DNA from: Kibdelosporangium aridum
Lineage (GTDB): Bacteria > Actinomycetota > Actinomycetes > Mycobacteriales > Pseudonocardiaceae
DNA length: 64,000 nucleotides
Assembly: GCF_900176515.1 (NCBI RefSeq)
Contig: NZ_FWXV01000009.1
Location: 1 to 64,000 of the forward strand
Direction of reading: 5' to 3'
The notes beneath the pieces were generated by a model. It was not told where the DNA came from. It did no database searches and saw only the letters and a program-made list of their open reading frames with translations. The translations under genes and the position numbers were made by a program. Shown here piece by piece: positions 1-7,809 of the stretch (within the stretch, counting starts at the first letter, position 1; every line of letters starts with the position of its first letter).

Positions 1-233
1 ATCACCGTCGCCGGCATCGTCGGAAATGCCTGCAGCAACTCACGAATCCGCGGTTCCACAGCATCCACAATGGACCCCTTCGGCTGCCGCACGTACTTCG
101 GCGGCGCATCCGAGGCCAACGCGGCGCGCACCGTGTTCCTTGAGACGCCCAACACCCGGGCGATCGCCTTGATCGGCAACCCTTCCGCCCGGTGCAACCT
201 GCGAATCTCAGCCCAATCTTCCACGGACAACAC
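1..233 (-). CDS. istA: IS21-family transposase IstA, N-terminal part (runs off the window)
   Basis: The reading frame starts with GTG at 233 (alternative TTG at 230) and stays open to base 1. It encodes a start such as VLSVEDWAEIRRLHRAEG, then a resolvase-like helix-turn-helix (IKAIARVLGVSRNTVRAAL, about residues 20-40), then PPKYVRQPKGS. This is the usual N-terminus of IstA transposases, where the HTH binds the terminal repeats. The DDE catalytic core lies beyond the window. The frame shows no interruption in the 77 codons visible. Confidence 0.75.
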   Translation of the reverse strand, partial: MLSVEDWAEIRRLHRAEGLPIKAIARVLGVSRNTVRAALASDAPPKYVRQPKGSIVDAVEPRIRELLQAFPTMPATV

Positions 234-329
234 CCTTCGTCCTCCCTGGCTCGGCTCGAGCCAGAGTCACCGGACAGGGGGTCAAAATTCGGATGCCACG
301 CCGGGGTCAGTTTTCACGTGCCGTCGACA
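1..329 (-). mobile_element. Terminal part of an IS21-family insertion sequence
   Basis: The stretch holds the 5' part of an istA-type transposase gene and, outside its start, a typical IS21 end. Read on the minus strand the element begins TGTCGACGG at 329, in keeping with the TGT ends of IS21 elements. Two imperfect copies of GGGGTCA-n3-TT-n5-GCC at 278-297 and 303-322 resemble the multiple transposase-binding repeats found at IS21 termini. The rest of the element lies outside the window, so the second end, the istB helper gene and any target duplication cannot be seen. Whether the copy is intact is therefore unknown. Confidence 0.75.
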
Positions 330-333
330 AAAG

Positions 334-540
334 GTGAGGAGTGCGCACCGTGGAAGGTCTTGAGCTCGTCCCAAAAGAAGGGGCCGAGGCGGCGAAGCCG
401 CGTGCGCTGGTCCAGACGAAACGCGCCCAGCGCTGGAAAGTGAGGAGCTCGCACCGTGGGGGGTTTGGGGGGCTCGGCCCCCCAAAATGATGACGGCCGA
501 CCCGGCGAGCCCGAGCAAAGCGAGGCGAGCAGGGTCGGCC
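334..540. repeat. Dispersed short repeat and inverted repeats between the IS end and tRNA-Val
   Basis: Two near-identical 20-mers of the form GTGAGGAG-n3-GCACCGTGG occur at 334-353 and 440-459, differing only at two or three positions. After the second copy comes a perfect 7-bp hairpin, GGGGGGC/GCCCCCC with a TCG loop (467-483), then a 9-bp inverted repeat GGCCGACCC/GGGTCGGCC (495-503 and 532-540). The 208 bases between the IS end and the tRNA hold no credible gene. The hairpins lie just 3' of the tRNA on its strand and could serve in termination or 3' processing. Confidence 0.5.
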
Positions 541-548
541 TGAGGCCG

Positions 549-620
549 TGGGCGCAGCAGGGTTCGAACCTGCGACCCCCTCCTTGTAAGGGAGGTGCTC
601 TTCCGCTGAGCTATGCGCCC
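549..620 (-). tRNA. tRNA-Val, anticodon TAC
   Basis: Read on the minus strand from 620, the sequence folds as a complete cloverleaf: acceptor GGGCGCA pairing with TGCGCCC, D arm TAGCTCAGCGGAAGAGCA, anticodon stem CCTCC/GGAGG with loop CTTACAA, and T arm GCAGG-TTCGAAC-CCTGC. The anticodon is TAC, reading valine GTA codons. The 3' CCA is not encoded; the discriminator base is A. Length is 72 nt, normal for this class. An IS21-type element lies about 220 bases beyond its 3' end. Confidence 0.95.
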
Positions 621-657
621 TTCTCCGGCGGTACCGCTTGGGTACCGCCGCTGACAA

Positions 658-1119
658 TCATGCCAGGTCGGCTACAGCTTTTTTCCAGCCCTCCTGGTCG
701 CGTGCGTCTCCGGGCTGGTTGACCTCGGTGAAGCGGACGACTCCTGCCTTGTCGATCAGGAAGGTGCCGCGCACGGCCATGCCCGCCTTGTCGTTGAACA
801 CGCCGTAGGCCTTGGCGACTTCGCCGTGCGGCCAGAAGTCCGAGAGCAGGGGGAACTGGTAGCCCTGCTGTTCGGCCCATGTCTTGAGGGCGAAGACGTG
901 GTCGACCGACACGCCGAGGACCTGGACGTCGGCGTCGTTGTACGTCGCCAGTTCGTCCCGGACCTGGCAGAGCTCGCCTTGGCATTTGCCGCTGAACGCG
1001 AACGGGTAGAACACCAGCAGCACGTTCTTCTCGCCTTGGAAGGACGAGAGAGTCACCGGCTGCTTGTTGTAGTCGTTGAGCGTGAAGTCCGGTGCCTTCG
1101 TGCCGACCTCGACTGTCAT
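658..1119 (-). CDS. ahpE: AhpE-type peroxiredoxin
   Basis: Thiol peroxidase of 153 residues that reduces peroxides and peroxynitrite in the cytoplasm. The thioredoxin-fold N-terminus (VGTKAPDFTLNDY) leads to the peroxidatic motif P39-AF-S43-GK-C46, matching PxxxT/SxxC, and the family block LLSDFWPHG is near residue 95. A second cysteine, C51, lies five residues after C46; M. tuberculosis AhpE has no Cys there. That is the spacing of the resolving Cys in PrxQ/BCP enzymes, so a disulfide-based cycle is possible. ATG at 1119 follows a GGGAGG at good spacing. The order ahpE-DUF3052-aceE matches M. tuberculosis Rv2238c-Rv2241. Confidence 0.93.
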   Translation of the reverse strand: MTVEVGTKAPDFTLNDYNKQPVTLSSFQGEKNVLLVFYPFAFSGKCQGELCQVRDELATYNDADVQVLGVSVDHVFALKTWAEQQGYQFPLLSDFWPHGEVAKAYGVFNDKAGMAVRGTFLIDKAGVVRFTEVNQPGDARDQEGWKKAVADLA

Positions 1120-1175
1120 ACCCGTGTCCTCCCAGGTGCTGCGCGGAGTCTGTCGCTGCCCAGCCTAGTGCGCCC

Positions 1176-1195
1176 GTCTGGGCGACGTCCCAGAC
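1176..1195 (-). terminator. Small hairpin between DUF3052 gene and ahpE
   Basis: A 7-bp inverted repeat GTCTGGG/CCCAGAC with a 6-base loop lies in the 94 bases between the DUF3052 stop and the ahpE start. There is no T-tract. It could be a weak terminator or a leader hairpin for ahpE. Confidence 0.35.
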
Positions 1196-1213
1196 GGTTC
1201 GCTCCTTGGGATC

Positions 1214-1654
1214 TCAGCGGCGGGTGTTGGCTGACTTCGGCGACACCAACCTGGTCGCGGTCCAGTCGTCGCCGACACTGATGTTCGACGTCTGCGCCAT
1301 GCCAGCTGTCGACACCGCCTCCGAGATCTCGCTCGGCTCCACGTGCCCGTCGCGCCCCGTTTTCGGTGTCAACACCCAGATGACCCCGGTGTCGGCGAGC
1401 GGACTGCGGACATCAAGGAGCGTGTCGGCGAGGTCTCCGTCGTCTTCCCGCCACCACAGCAGGATGACGTCCACCACCTCGTCAGCGTCCTCATCCAGCA
1501 GGTCGCTACCGCTGCGCTCTTCGATGGCGGCACGCACGTCGTCGTCGACGTCCTCGTCCCAGCCGATCTCCTGGACGACAATGCCTGGTTCGATCCCAAG
1601 CTTCTCGGCGACGCCTGCTTTGCCGGCGTCTCCCGCGGCCACCACGGCTTCCAC
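1214..1654 (-). CDS. DUF3052 family protein
   Basis: Acidic protein of up to 146 residues, with blocks AEKLGIEPGIVVQEIGWDED and LLDEDADEVVDVILLWWR and a C-terminal part DTGVIWVLTPKTGRDGHVEP. This is the DUF3052 family, whose M. tuberculosis member Rv2239c has the same neighbours. No catalytic motif is visible and I assign no function. The GTG at 1654 sits immediately after GGAGGA, too close for efficient initiation, so the GTG codons at positions 4 or 5 are better starts. It runs in the same direction as ahpE with a 94-base gap and diverges from aceE. Confidence 0.85.
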   Translation of the reverse strand: MEAVVAAGDAGKAGVAEKLGIEPGIVVQEIGWDEDVDDDVRAAIEERSGSDLLDEDADEVVDVILLWWREDDGDLADTLLDVRSPLADTGVIWVLTPKTGRDGHVEPSEISEAVSTAGMAQTSNISVGDDWTATRLVSPKSANTRR

Positions 1655-1990
1655 TCCTCCATGTGAACCAATGCGGCGCCGGAGGCACCGCGTGTTAGGC
1701 GATAGCGAACACTTTCAGTACCCGACTGCGCAACCGTCCACACCGGTTCAAGCCCCAACTGTGTCCGCGCGGGAGTCCAACCGTGCCCGCACTATGGTGA
1801 CGGTATGCATCGGATCGTCCCGTGCCATGTAGAGGCAATACCACTCCTGTGAGTGTGGGGGACACCGCCATCGGGTTACTCACCAGTAGTGATGACGTGA
1901 GACCCGATCGGGACGACGATGAGGTATGACGCACGCCAACCGGGTTGAATTGGCGTAGGAAACAACGAGAGAACCAGGCGAGGAGACCCC
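1655..1990. promoter_or_regulatory. Intergenic region upstream of aceE and the DUF3052 gene
   Basis: These 336 bases separate two divergent genes and must hold both promoters. I see no open frame with credible codon use. M. tuberculosis has a small gene (Rv2240c) here that I do not find. The interrupted inverted motif CTCACCAGTAGTGATGACGTGAG lies near 1879-1901. The aceE ribosome-binding site AGGAGA (1981-1986) is clear. I cannot assign -35/-10 boxes with confidence. Confidence 0.4.
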
Positions 1991-4765
1991 TTGGCCCCGC
2001 AGACCAACTCAAACAGCGCCAGTGCCCCTGGCAGGGTGCACGTTATCCGCGACGGCCTCGCCGCCCACCTGCCCGACATCGACCCGGAGGAGACGTCGGA
2101 GTGGCTTGAGTCGTTCGACGCCGTGCTCAAGGACGGCGGGCAGCAGCGTGCTCGCTACCTGATGCTGCGGCTGCTCGAACGCGCTCGGGAGGGCCGCGTC
2201 GGCATTCCGTCGCTGACGAGCACCGACTACGTCAACACCATCCCCACCGAGCAGGAACCGTGGTTCCCCGGTGACGAAGAGGTCGAACGCCGTTACCGTG
2301 CGTGGATCCGCTGGAACGCGGCGATGACCGTGCACCGGGCGCAGCGCCCCGGTGTGGGTGTCGGTGGCCACATTTCGACGTACGCGTCCTCCGCGACGCT
2401 CTACGAGGTCGGGTTCAACTGGTTCTTCCGTGGCAAGGACCACCCTGGCGGGGGCGACCACGTCTTCTTCCAGGGCCATGCGTCGCCCGGTATGTACGCG
2501 CGCGCGTACCTGGAGGGCAGGCTCGCGGAGAACCAGCTCGACGGCTTCCGGCAGGAGTACTCGCACGCCGGGATGGGCGGCGGCCTGCCGTCGTACCCGC
2601 ACCCGCGGCTGATGCCGGACTTCTGGGAGTACCCGACGGTCTCCATGGGTCTTGGCCCGATGAACGCCATCTACCAGGCCCGGTTCAACCACTACCTGCA
2701 CGACCGGGGCATCAAGGACACGTCCGACCAGCGAGTATGGGCGTTCCTCGGCGACGGTGAGATGGACGAGCCGGAGTCGCGTGGCCTGATTCACGTCGCG
2801 GCCAACGAGGGCCTGGACAACCTGACCTTCGTGATCAACTGCAACCTGCAGCGGCTGGACGGCCCGGTGCGGGGCAACGGCAAGATCATCCAGGAGCTGG
2901 AGGCGTTCTTCCGCGGCGCGGGCTGGAACGTCATCAAGGTCATCTGGGGCCGTGAGTGGGACACGCTGCTGCACGCCGACCGCGACGGTGCGCTGGTCAA
3001 CTTGATGAACACCACACCCGACGGCGACTACCAGACCTACAAGGCCAACGACGGTGCCTACGTGCGTGAGCACTTCTTCGGCCGTGACCCGCGGACCAAG
3101 GACCTGGTGCTCAACCTGGACGACCAGGAGATCTGGAACCTCAAGCGCGGCGGCCACGACTACCGCAAGGTCTACGCGGCCTACAAGGCGGCCACTGAGA
3201 CGCACGGCGCGCCGACGGTGATCCTGGCCAAGACGATCAAGGGCTACAACCTCGGCTCGCACTTCGCGGCGCGCAACGCGACGCACCAGATGAAGAAGAT
3301 GACCCTGGACGACCTGAAGGGCTTCCGCGACACCCTGCGGATCCCGATCAGCGACGCCGAGCTGGAGAAGGACCCGTACCTGCCGCCGTACTTCCACCCG
3401 GGCATGGACTCCGCGGAGATCCAGTACATGGTGGAGCGGCGCCGTCAGCTCGGCGGATTCGTGCCGGAGCGCCGCGCCAAGTCCAAGACGCTGGTGCTGC
3501 CCGGCGACAAGGTCTACGACGTGATCCGCAAGGGGTCGGGCAAGCAGGAGGTCGCCACCACGATGGCGTTCGTCCGGCTGGTGCGCGACCTGGCCAAGGA
3601 CCCGGAGATCGGCGCGCGGATCGTGCCGATCATCCCGGACGAGGCCAGGACCTTCGGCATGGACTCGATGTTCCCCACGCAGAAGATCTACAACCGGCAG
3701 GGCCAGCTGTACACGTCGGTGGACGCCAAGCTGATGCTCGCCTACAAGGAGAGCGAGCGCGGCCAGATCCTGCACGAGGGCATCAACGAGGCCGGGTCGA
3801 CCGCGTCGTTCACCGCCGTGGGCACGTCGTACGCCACGCACGGCGAGCCGATGATCCCGATCTACATCTTCTACTCGATGTTCGGGTTCCAGCGCACCGG
3901 TGACGGCCTGTGGGCCGCCGCCGACCAGATGACCCGCGGGTTCGTCCTGGGCGCCACGGCAGGCCGTACGACGCTGACCGGTGAGGGCCTGCAGCACAAC
4001 GACGGCCACTCGCTGCTGCTCGCGGCGACCAACCCGGCCGTCGTCTCGTACGACCCGGCGTGGTCGTTCGAGGTGGCGCACATCGTCAAGGACGGTCTGC
4101 GTCGGATGTACGGCGATCAGGCGGAGGACATCTTCTACTACCTGACCGTCTACAACGAGCCGTACCAGCAGCCCGCCGAGCCGGAGGACCTGGACGTGGA
4201 GGGCCTGCTGCGCGGGCTGTACCACTACAAGGGAGCGCCTGCGGGCAACGGCCCGAAGGCGCAGATCCTCGGTTCCGGTGTGGCGTTGCCGTGGGCGCTG
4301 AAGGCTCAGGAGATGCTGAACGACGAGTGGGGTGTCCAGGCGCACATCTGGTCGGCCACGTCGTACTCCGAGCTGCGTCGTGACGCCGTGGATGTCGACC
4401 GGCACAACCTGCTGCACCCGGAGGCGGAGCCGCGCGTGCCGTACGTGACGTCGGTGCTCTCGGAGACCGAGGGCCCGGTTGTGGCGGTGTCGGACTGGAT
4501 GCGTGCGGTTCCGGACCTGATCCGGCCGTGGGTGCCCGGCGACATGGTCAGCCTCGGCACGGACGGGTTCGGCTTCTCCGACACCCGCCCGGCCGCGCGG
4601 CGGCACTTCCTGGTGGACGCCGAGTCGATCGTCGTGGGTGTGCTGGCCGCGCTGGCCCGCCGCGGCGAGGTCGACAAGGCCAAGGTGGTCGAGGCGACCA
4701 GGAAGTATCAGCTGGACGACGTGTCCGCGGCCGGTCCGCAGACCTCGGACCCCGGCGTCGCCTGA
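1991..4765 (+). CDS. aceE: Pyruvate dehydrogenase E1 component, homodimeric type
   Basis: 924-residue thiamine diphosphate enzyme that decarboxylates pyruvate and acetylates the lipoyl groups of E2. The ThDP motif [12 protein letters not shown] (about residues 253-264) ends with [10 protein letters not shown] about 30 residues later. The transketolase-like central part ([19 protein letters not shown]) and the C-terminal domain are complete. Length is typical of single-chain AceE. Start is TTG at 1991, preceded by AGGAGA at 5-base spacing. Its partners dlaT and lpd lie at 43 and 42 kb, and the lipoylation genes lipB and lipA at 40 and 31 kb. The 3' end overlaps the convergent MFS gene by 58 bases. 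Confidence 0.97.
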   Translation: MAPQTNSNSASAPGRVHVIRDGLAAHLPDIDPEETSEWLESFDAVLKDGGQQRARYLMLRLLERAREGRVGIPSLTSTDYVNTIPTEQEPWFPGDEEVERRYRAWIRWNAAMTVHRAQRPGVGVGGHISTYASSATLYEVGFNWFFRGKDHPGGGDHVFFQGHASPGMYARAYLEGRLAENQLDGFRQEYSHAGMGGGLPSYPHPRLMPDFWEYPTVSMGLGPMNAIYQARFNHYLHDRGIKDTSDQRVWAFLGDGEMDEPESRGLIHVAANEGLDNLTFVINCNLQRLDGPVRGNGKIIQELEAFFRGAGWNVIKVIWGREWDTLLHADRDGALVNLMNTTPDGDYQTYKANDGAYVREHFFGRDPRTKDLVLNLDDQEIWNLKRGGHDYRKVYAAYKAATETHGAPTVILAKTIKGYNLGSHFAARNATHQMKKMTLDDLKGFRDTLRIPISDAELEKDPYLPPYFHPGMDSAEIQYMVERRRQLGGFVPERRAKSKTLVLPGDKVYDVIRKGSGKQEVATTMAFVRLVRDLAKDPEIGARIVPIIPDEARTFGMDSMFPTQKIYNRQGQLYTSVDAKLMLAYKESERGQILHEGINEAGSTASFTAVGTSYATHGEPMIPIYIFYSMFGFQRTGDGLWAAADQMTRGFVLGATAGRTTLTGEGLQHNDGHSLLLAATNPAVVSYDPAWSFEVAHIVKDGLRRMYGDQAEDIFYYLTVYNEPYQQPAEPEDLDVEGLLRGLYHYKGAPAGNGPKAQILGSGVALPWALKAQEMLNDEWGVQAHIWSATSYSELRRDAVDVDRHNLLHPEAEPRVPYVTSVLSETEGPVVAVSDWMRAVPDLIRPWVPGDMVSLGTDGFGFSDTRPAARRHFLVDAESIVVGVLAALARRGEVDKAKVVEATRKYQLDDVSAAGPQTSDPGVA

Positions 4766-5988
4766 GTCGTCGCCGGAGTCACCGGTGGCGTAGGTGTGGG
4801 CGGCCTTTTCCGGCCGCCCACAAGCGTTTCCGGGGCAAGGGTCCACAAGCCGAGCGCCAGCACCGAGATGACCGCGGACATGGTGAAGGCGGCCTGGTAG
4901 GACCAGAAGTCGGCGACCGCGCCCGCCAGCAACGGCCCGATGATGGCGCCGAGGTCGGTGGTCATCTGGTAGAACGCCAGCACTGGGCCGCCTCGGACAT
5001 TGGTGCCGATCAGGTCGGCGACGGTCGCTGTCTGCGCCGGGCTGATCAAGCCCGATCCGACGCCCGCGACGAGCGAGGCGACGTAGAACATCGGCAGTGA
5101 GGCCGCGAACGCCAGCAGCAGCGACCCTGCCGTGAGGATCACCAATCCGGTCACCACAACCGGTTTACGCCCGCGCAGGTCGGCGATCCGGCCCGAGATG
5201 AGCAGGACGGACGCGGTGCCGACGGCGTAGATCGACAATCCGATGCCCGCGGCGGTGCTGGACTCGTGCAGTGCTGCGACCACGAACAACGGGATGAGGG
5301 AGAACCGGACTCCGAAGGAGATCCAGCCGACCGCGAACGCCGACGCCAAGGACGAGCGGTACGCCTTGTGCCGCAGTGCCTGCCGCACCTTGAATTCCGG
5401 CTGGTCGCGGATGTCCGAGGCGTTCTTCTCACCGGACTGCTTGAGCAGCAGCCAGATGACCACGGCGGCGAGCATCGTGCCGGAGCCGTAGATGATGAAC
5501 GGCAGGCGGATCGACTCACCCGCGAACACACCGCCGGCCAGCGGGCCGGCCATGTTGCCCAACAGGAAGCTCGTGGACCACAAGCCGGAAACCCGGCCCC
5601 GCAAGCCGACCGGGCTCAACCGGAGAATGAGCCCGACGCCCGCGACGGTGAACATCACCGACCCGATGCCCGCGACCGACCGGAACACGAGCAGCTGCCA
5701 GTACGTCTGGGCCCAGCCGCACGCGCCGGTGGCGACGGCGTTGATCACCAAGCCCCACAACAGAACGGGCCGCTCGGCCAACCGGGAGATCAGCTTGCCG
5801 CTCGCCGGGGCGAAAGCCAGCCGGACGATCGCGAAAGCGCTGACGACAAAGGAAGCGGCGGTGACCCCGACGCCGAAAGTGGTCGCGAAAGCGGGAACGA
5901 CCGGCGCCATCATCCCGAACCCAATGGCCACGAGGAAGCACGCCAGCACCATCACCCAGACTTCGCCGGGTACCCGTTCACGACTCAC
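4708..5988 (-). CDS. Major facilitator superfamily transporter
   Basis: About 426 residues with 12 predicted membrane segments, the drug:H+ antiporter-like layout and the loop motif [13 protein letters not shown] between helices 8 and 9. The N-half carries [18 protein letters not shown], a helix-5-like region. The frame stays open to 6075, but the extra 29 codons cross a perfect hairpin and lack hydrophobicity. GTG at 5988, with GGGGA seven bases upstream, gives the natural first helix [17 protein letters not shown]. The C-terminal 20 residues are Pro/Thr-rich and overlap aceE. Substrate is unknown; no regulator gene is adjacent. Confidence 0.88.
   Translation of the reverse strand: MSRERVPGEVWVMVLACFLVAIGFGMMAPVVPAFATTFGVGVTAASFVVSAFAIVRLAFAPASGKLISRLAERPVLLWGLVINAVATGACGWAQTYWQLLVFRSVAGIGSVMFTVAGVGLILRLSPVGLRGRVSGLWSTSFLLGNMAGPLAGGVFAGESIRLPFIIYGSGTMLAAVVIWLLLKQSGEKNASDIRDQPEFKVRQALRHKAYRSSLASAFAVGWISFGVRFSLIPLFVVAALHESSTAAGIGLSIYAVGTASVLLISGRIADLRGRKPVVVTGLVILTAGSLLLAFAASLPMFYVASLVAGVGSGLISPAQTATVADLIGTNVRGGPVLAFYQMTTDLGAIIGPLLAGAVADFWSYQAAFTMSAVISVLALGLWTLAPETLVGGRKRPPTPTPPVTPATTQATPGSEVCGPAADTSSS
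4795..4822 (+). terminator. Hairpin downstream of aceE
   Basis: A perfect 11-bp stem (TGTGGGCGGCC/GGCCGCCCACA) with a TTTTCC loop starts 30 bases after the aceE stop. There is no T-tract, as often in actinobacteria. It lies inside the 3' coding part of the convergent MFS transporter gene, so the sequence must satisfy both roles. Confidence 0.6.
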
Positions 5989-6332
5989 CAGCACATCCCC
6001 AGAGTTATCCACAAGGACATCAAACCCCCAGGCCAGTCCGGGTGGGTGGCCGTGTGAGCGCGACCACCCACCCATTTCCTGTCACACCTGCCCGGTACTT
6101 TGGGTCATCGGGGGGTGCTCGATTCGGACTCGAGTTTCTGTCGGTGCCCTCCGCTAGCCTGCCAGCGGAACTCTGCCTACGCGCGGCACCAAGCCAGCTC
6201 CCTTTCCTCGAATGCCACATCATTGAGGGCACCGAGCACTCCAAACGACCCCGCAGCTCGAACGGCACCTGAGCCAGCGGCAACCGTGCTCCCAAACGTT
6301 GGTGGCATTGAGCGCTCCCAGCGCCGAACCTT
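5989..6332. other. Non-coding region between MFS and M14 peptidase genes
   Basis: No credible gene is visible. It holds a perfect 10-bp inverted repeat GGGTGGGTGG/CCACCCACCC (6040-6049 and 6064-6073) just upstream of the MFS start. A TTATCCACA word (6005-6013) matches the E. coli DnaA box but stands alone. Toward 6206-6330 the base composition falls, and related blocks around CATTGAG-nGC occur twice, with an exact 8-base inverted pair AATGCCAC (6211-6218) and GTGGCATT (6302-6309). That part looks like a degenerate dispersed repeat. Confidence 0.4.
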
Positions 6333-7583
6333 TCAGCAGCGGGCGACTGGCGTGCCTGCGACCAGTTCGAAGTCGGCGCGGGCATCAAGCAGCAACGGGA
6401 TCAGCGGCCGGGCCTGTTGGGCCAAAGGCACGAGCCTGCCGTCCCCGTCACGCCGAGAATCCACGCCGTGCAACGACAACTTCTCGGCCACCTGCGTGTA
6501 CTGCGTCGCGGTCAAGCGATACCCGCAAGGCGGGTTCGGCTCGACCTCACCGGCCGGCGGTGCCTCGTTGTCCGCGCCACCGAAGAAGATCGGACCACGC
6601 TGGAAAGGCGCGGTCAACCGGCTCACCGTGGTCGCGGTCTCCAGTTGAACGCGGCGCTCGACGACCAGTTTCAGAGTCCCGTCAACCGCGTACTGATGGG
6701 AAACGACGCGGCGCCGGGCGGCCGCGGGCACGTCCTCGCCGGGGTTCGGGTCGACGTTGGTCTCCACGAGCAAGCCGAGTGCGTGCTTCAAACCCGTGGT
6801 GTTGCGCAGGATCCGCTCTTGCCCGTCACCGGCGATCTGCTCGGTCGGCTCACCGGTCACCGGGTCGATCAGGAAGCCGTACACGCCACTGGTCAGTCCC
6901 CGTGATTCCACCGCGGGACGGATGTACGACCGGGACAGCACCTCAGACTCGTCATGCACCCGCTTGTGCACGTTCAGGTTCCGCGGCCACAGCCACAGCA
7001 CGTCCTTGTCGTACACCAACGGCCGGGGCCCGAACTCGTGCAGGTCGTGCACGATGTCCGGCTGGTAGTCCCGGATCACCCGCGCGAACGTCCGGCCCTC
7101 GGGAGTTTCCAGAGCGATGTGGTCACGGTTGATGTCGACACCGTTGGCGTTGCCGCGTGTGTCGGCCTCCCGCCCGTCGGGGTTGGCGTTCGGAATGAAC
7201 AAAAGCGTGGTTCCCGGTGGGACGGAGTCCTTGCCGTAGGCCAAGTCCCGGATCTTGATCAGGCACGCCTCCCGCCCGGCCGGTTCATCGCCGTGCTGCG
7301 AGCACAGGAACAGCACGGTCGTCGGCCCGCCTCGGCCGACCCGCACCAGATGGATCGGACGGCCCTGCACGGACGTGCCGATCTTGCTGACGTTCACCTT
7401 GCGGCCCAGCTGCCCCAGCAACTGGTGTTCCTCGGCCATCGTGGTCCACCGGGCGCCCTTGGACAGCTCGAAGCCCGTGCGTGGCAAGTCCCCAGTGGCA
7501 AGTGCAGGTAAGCCCGACAACAGTAGGCCGGCCGCGGTCAGCGCGGCCAGTTTTCCGGATATACCCATGTCATGGGACGTCAC
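6333..7583 (-). CDS. Secreted M14-family zinc carboxypeptidase
   Basis: 416-residue exported metallopeptidase. The N-terminal signal peptide (LAALTAAGLLLSGLPALA) is followed by the M14 fold: zinc ligands in the HxxE motif SQHGDEPAG, then NANPDGREADTRGNANGVDINRD, the third ligand region HDLHEFGP, and LLVETNV, which holds the catalytic Glu. It should trim C-terminal residues of peptides, or cell-wall peptides, outside the membrane. The frame starts at GTG 7583; ATG at 7568 (MGISGKLAAL) is also possible and gives a cleaner signal peptide. No strong ribosome-binding site marks either. A second, larger M14 enzyme lies at 33 kb. Confidence 0.88.
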   Translation of the reverse strand: MTSHDMGISGKLAALTAAGLLLSGLPALATGDLPRTGFELSKGARWTTMAEEHQLLGQLGRKVNVSKIGTSVQGRPIHLVRVGRGGPTTVLFLCSQHGDEPAGREACLIKIRDLAYGKDSVPPGTTLLFIPNANPDGREADTRGNANGVDINRDHIALETPEGRTFARVIRDYQPDIVHDLHEFGPRPLVYDKDVLWLWPRNLNVHKRVHDESEVLSRSYIRPAVESRGLTSGVYGFLIDPVTGEPTEQIAGDGQERILRNTTGLKHALGLLVETNVDPNPGEDVPAAARRRVVSHQYAVDGTLKLVVERRVQLETATTVSRLTAPFQRGPIFFGGADNEAPPAGEVEPNPPCGYRLTATQYTQVAEKLSLHGVDSRRDGDGRLVPLAQQARPLIPLLLDARADFELVAGTPVARC

Positions 7584-7602
7584 CAGACGGCGACACCGGC
7601 TG

Positions 7603-7767
7603 TCAACGGTCGCCCGTAGGGTTGCTGTTATCGTGCTGAATGCTTTCGGTGAAAGCGATCTTGCGCTTGGTCCAGCTGACCGTCCGGACGCGGCATGTTC
7701 CGCCGAGGTCGTTGGTGACGTCGTCGGAGAACTGCCAGGAATGCGCCCGCCGCTGGCAGCAGTCGGG
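7603..7767 (-). pseudogene. Possible coding remnant without start codon
   Basis: A stop-to-stop frame of 55 codons shows the GC3-rich codon use of real genes and reads PDCCQRRAHSWQFSDDV, then TCRVRTVSWTKRKIAF. It has no ATG, GTG or TTG near its beginning and a stop lies directly upstream. It may be the tail of a decayed exported protein gene, or a chance frame. The remaining bases between the M14 gene and the LuxR gene hold nothing else I recognise. Confidence 0.25.
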
Positions 7768-7809
7768 TTACGACCCGGCGGCCAGATGCCCCAAGCACCC
7801 GATCGGGTA

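Noticed and set aside
2009-4846. 945-codon open frame antisense to aceE
   Set aside because: It lies wholly on the complement of a certain gene, has Arg/His/Val-rich shadow composition and no recognisable domain.
6005-6013. TTATCCACA as a DnaA box and possible origin
   Set aside because: A single word without a cluster, AT-rich region or dnaA/dnaN nearby; chance occurrence is likely.
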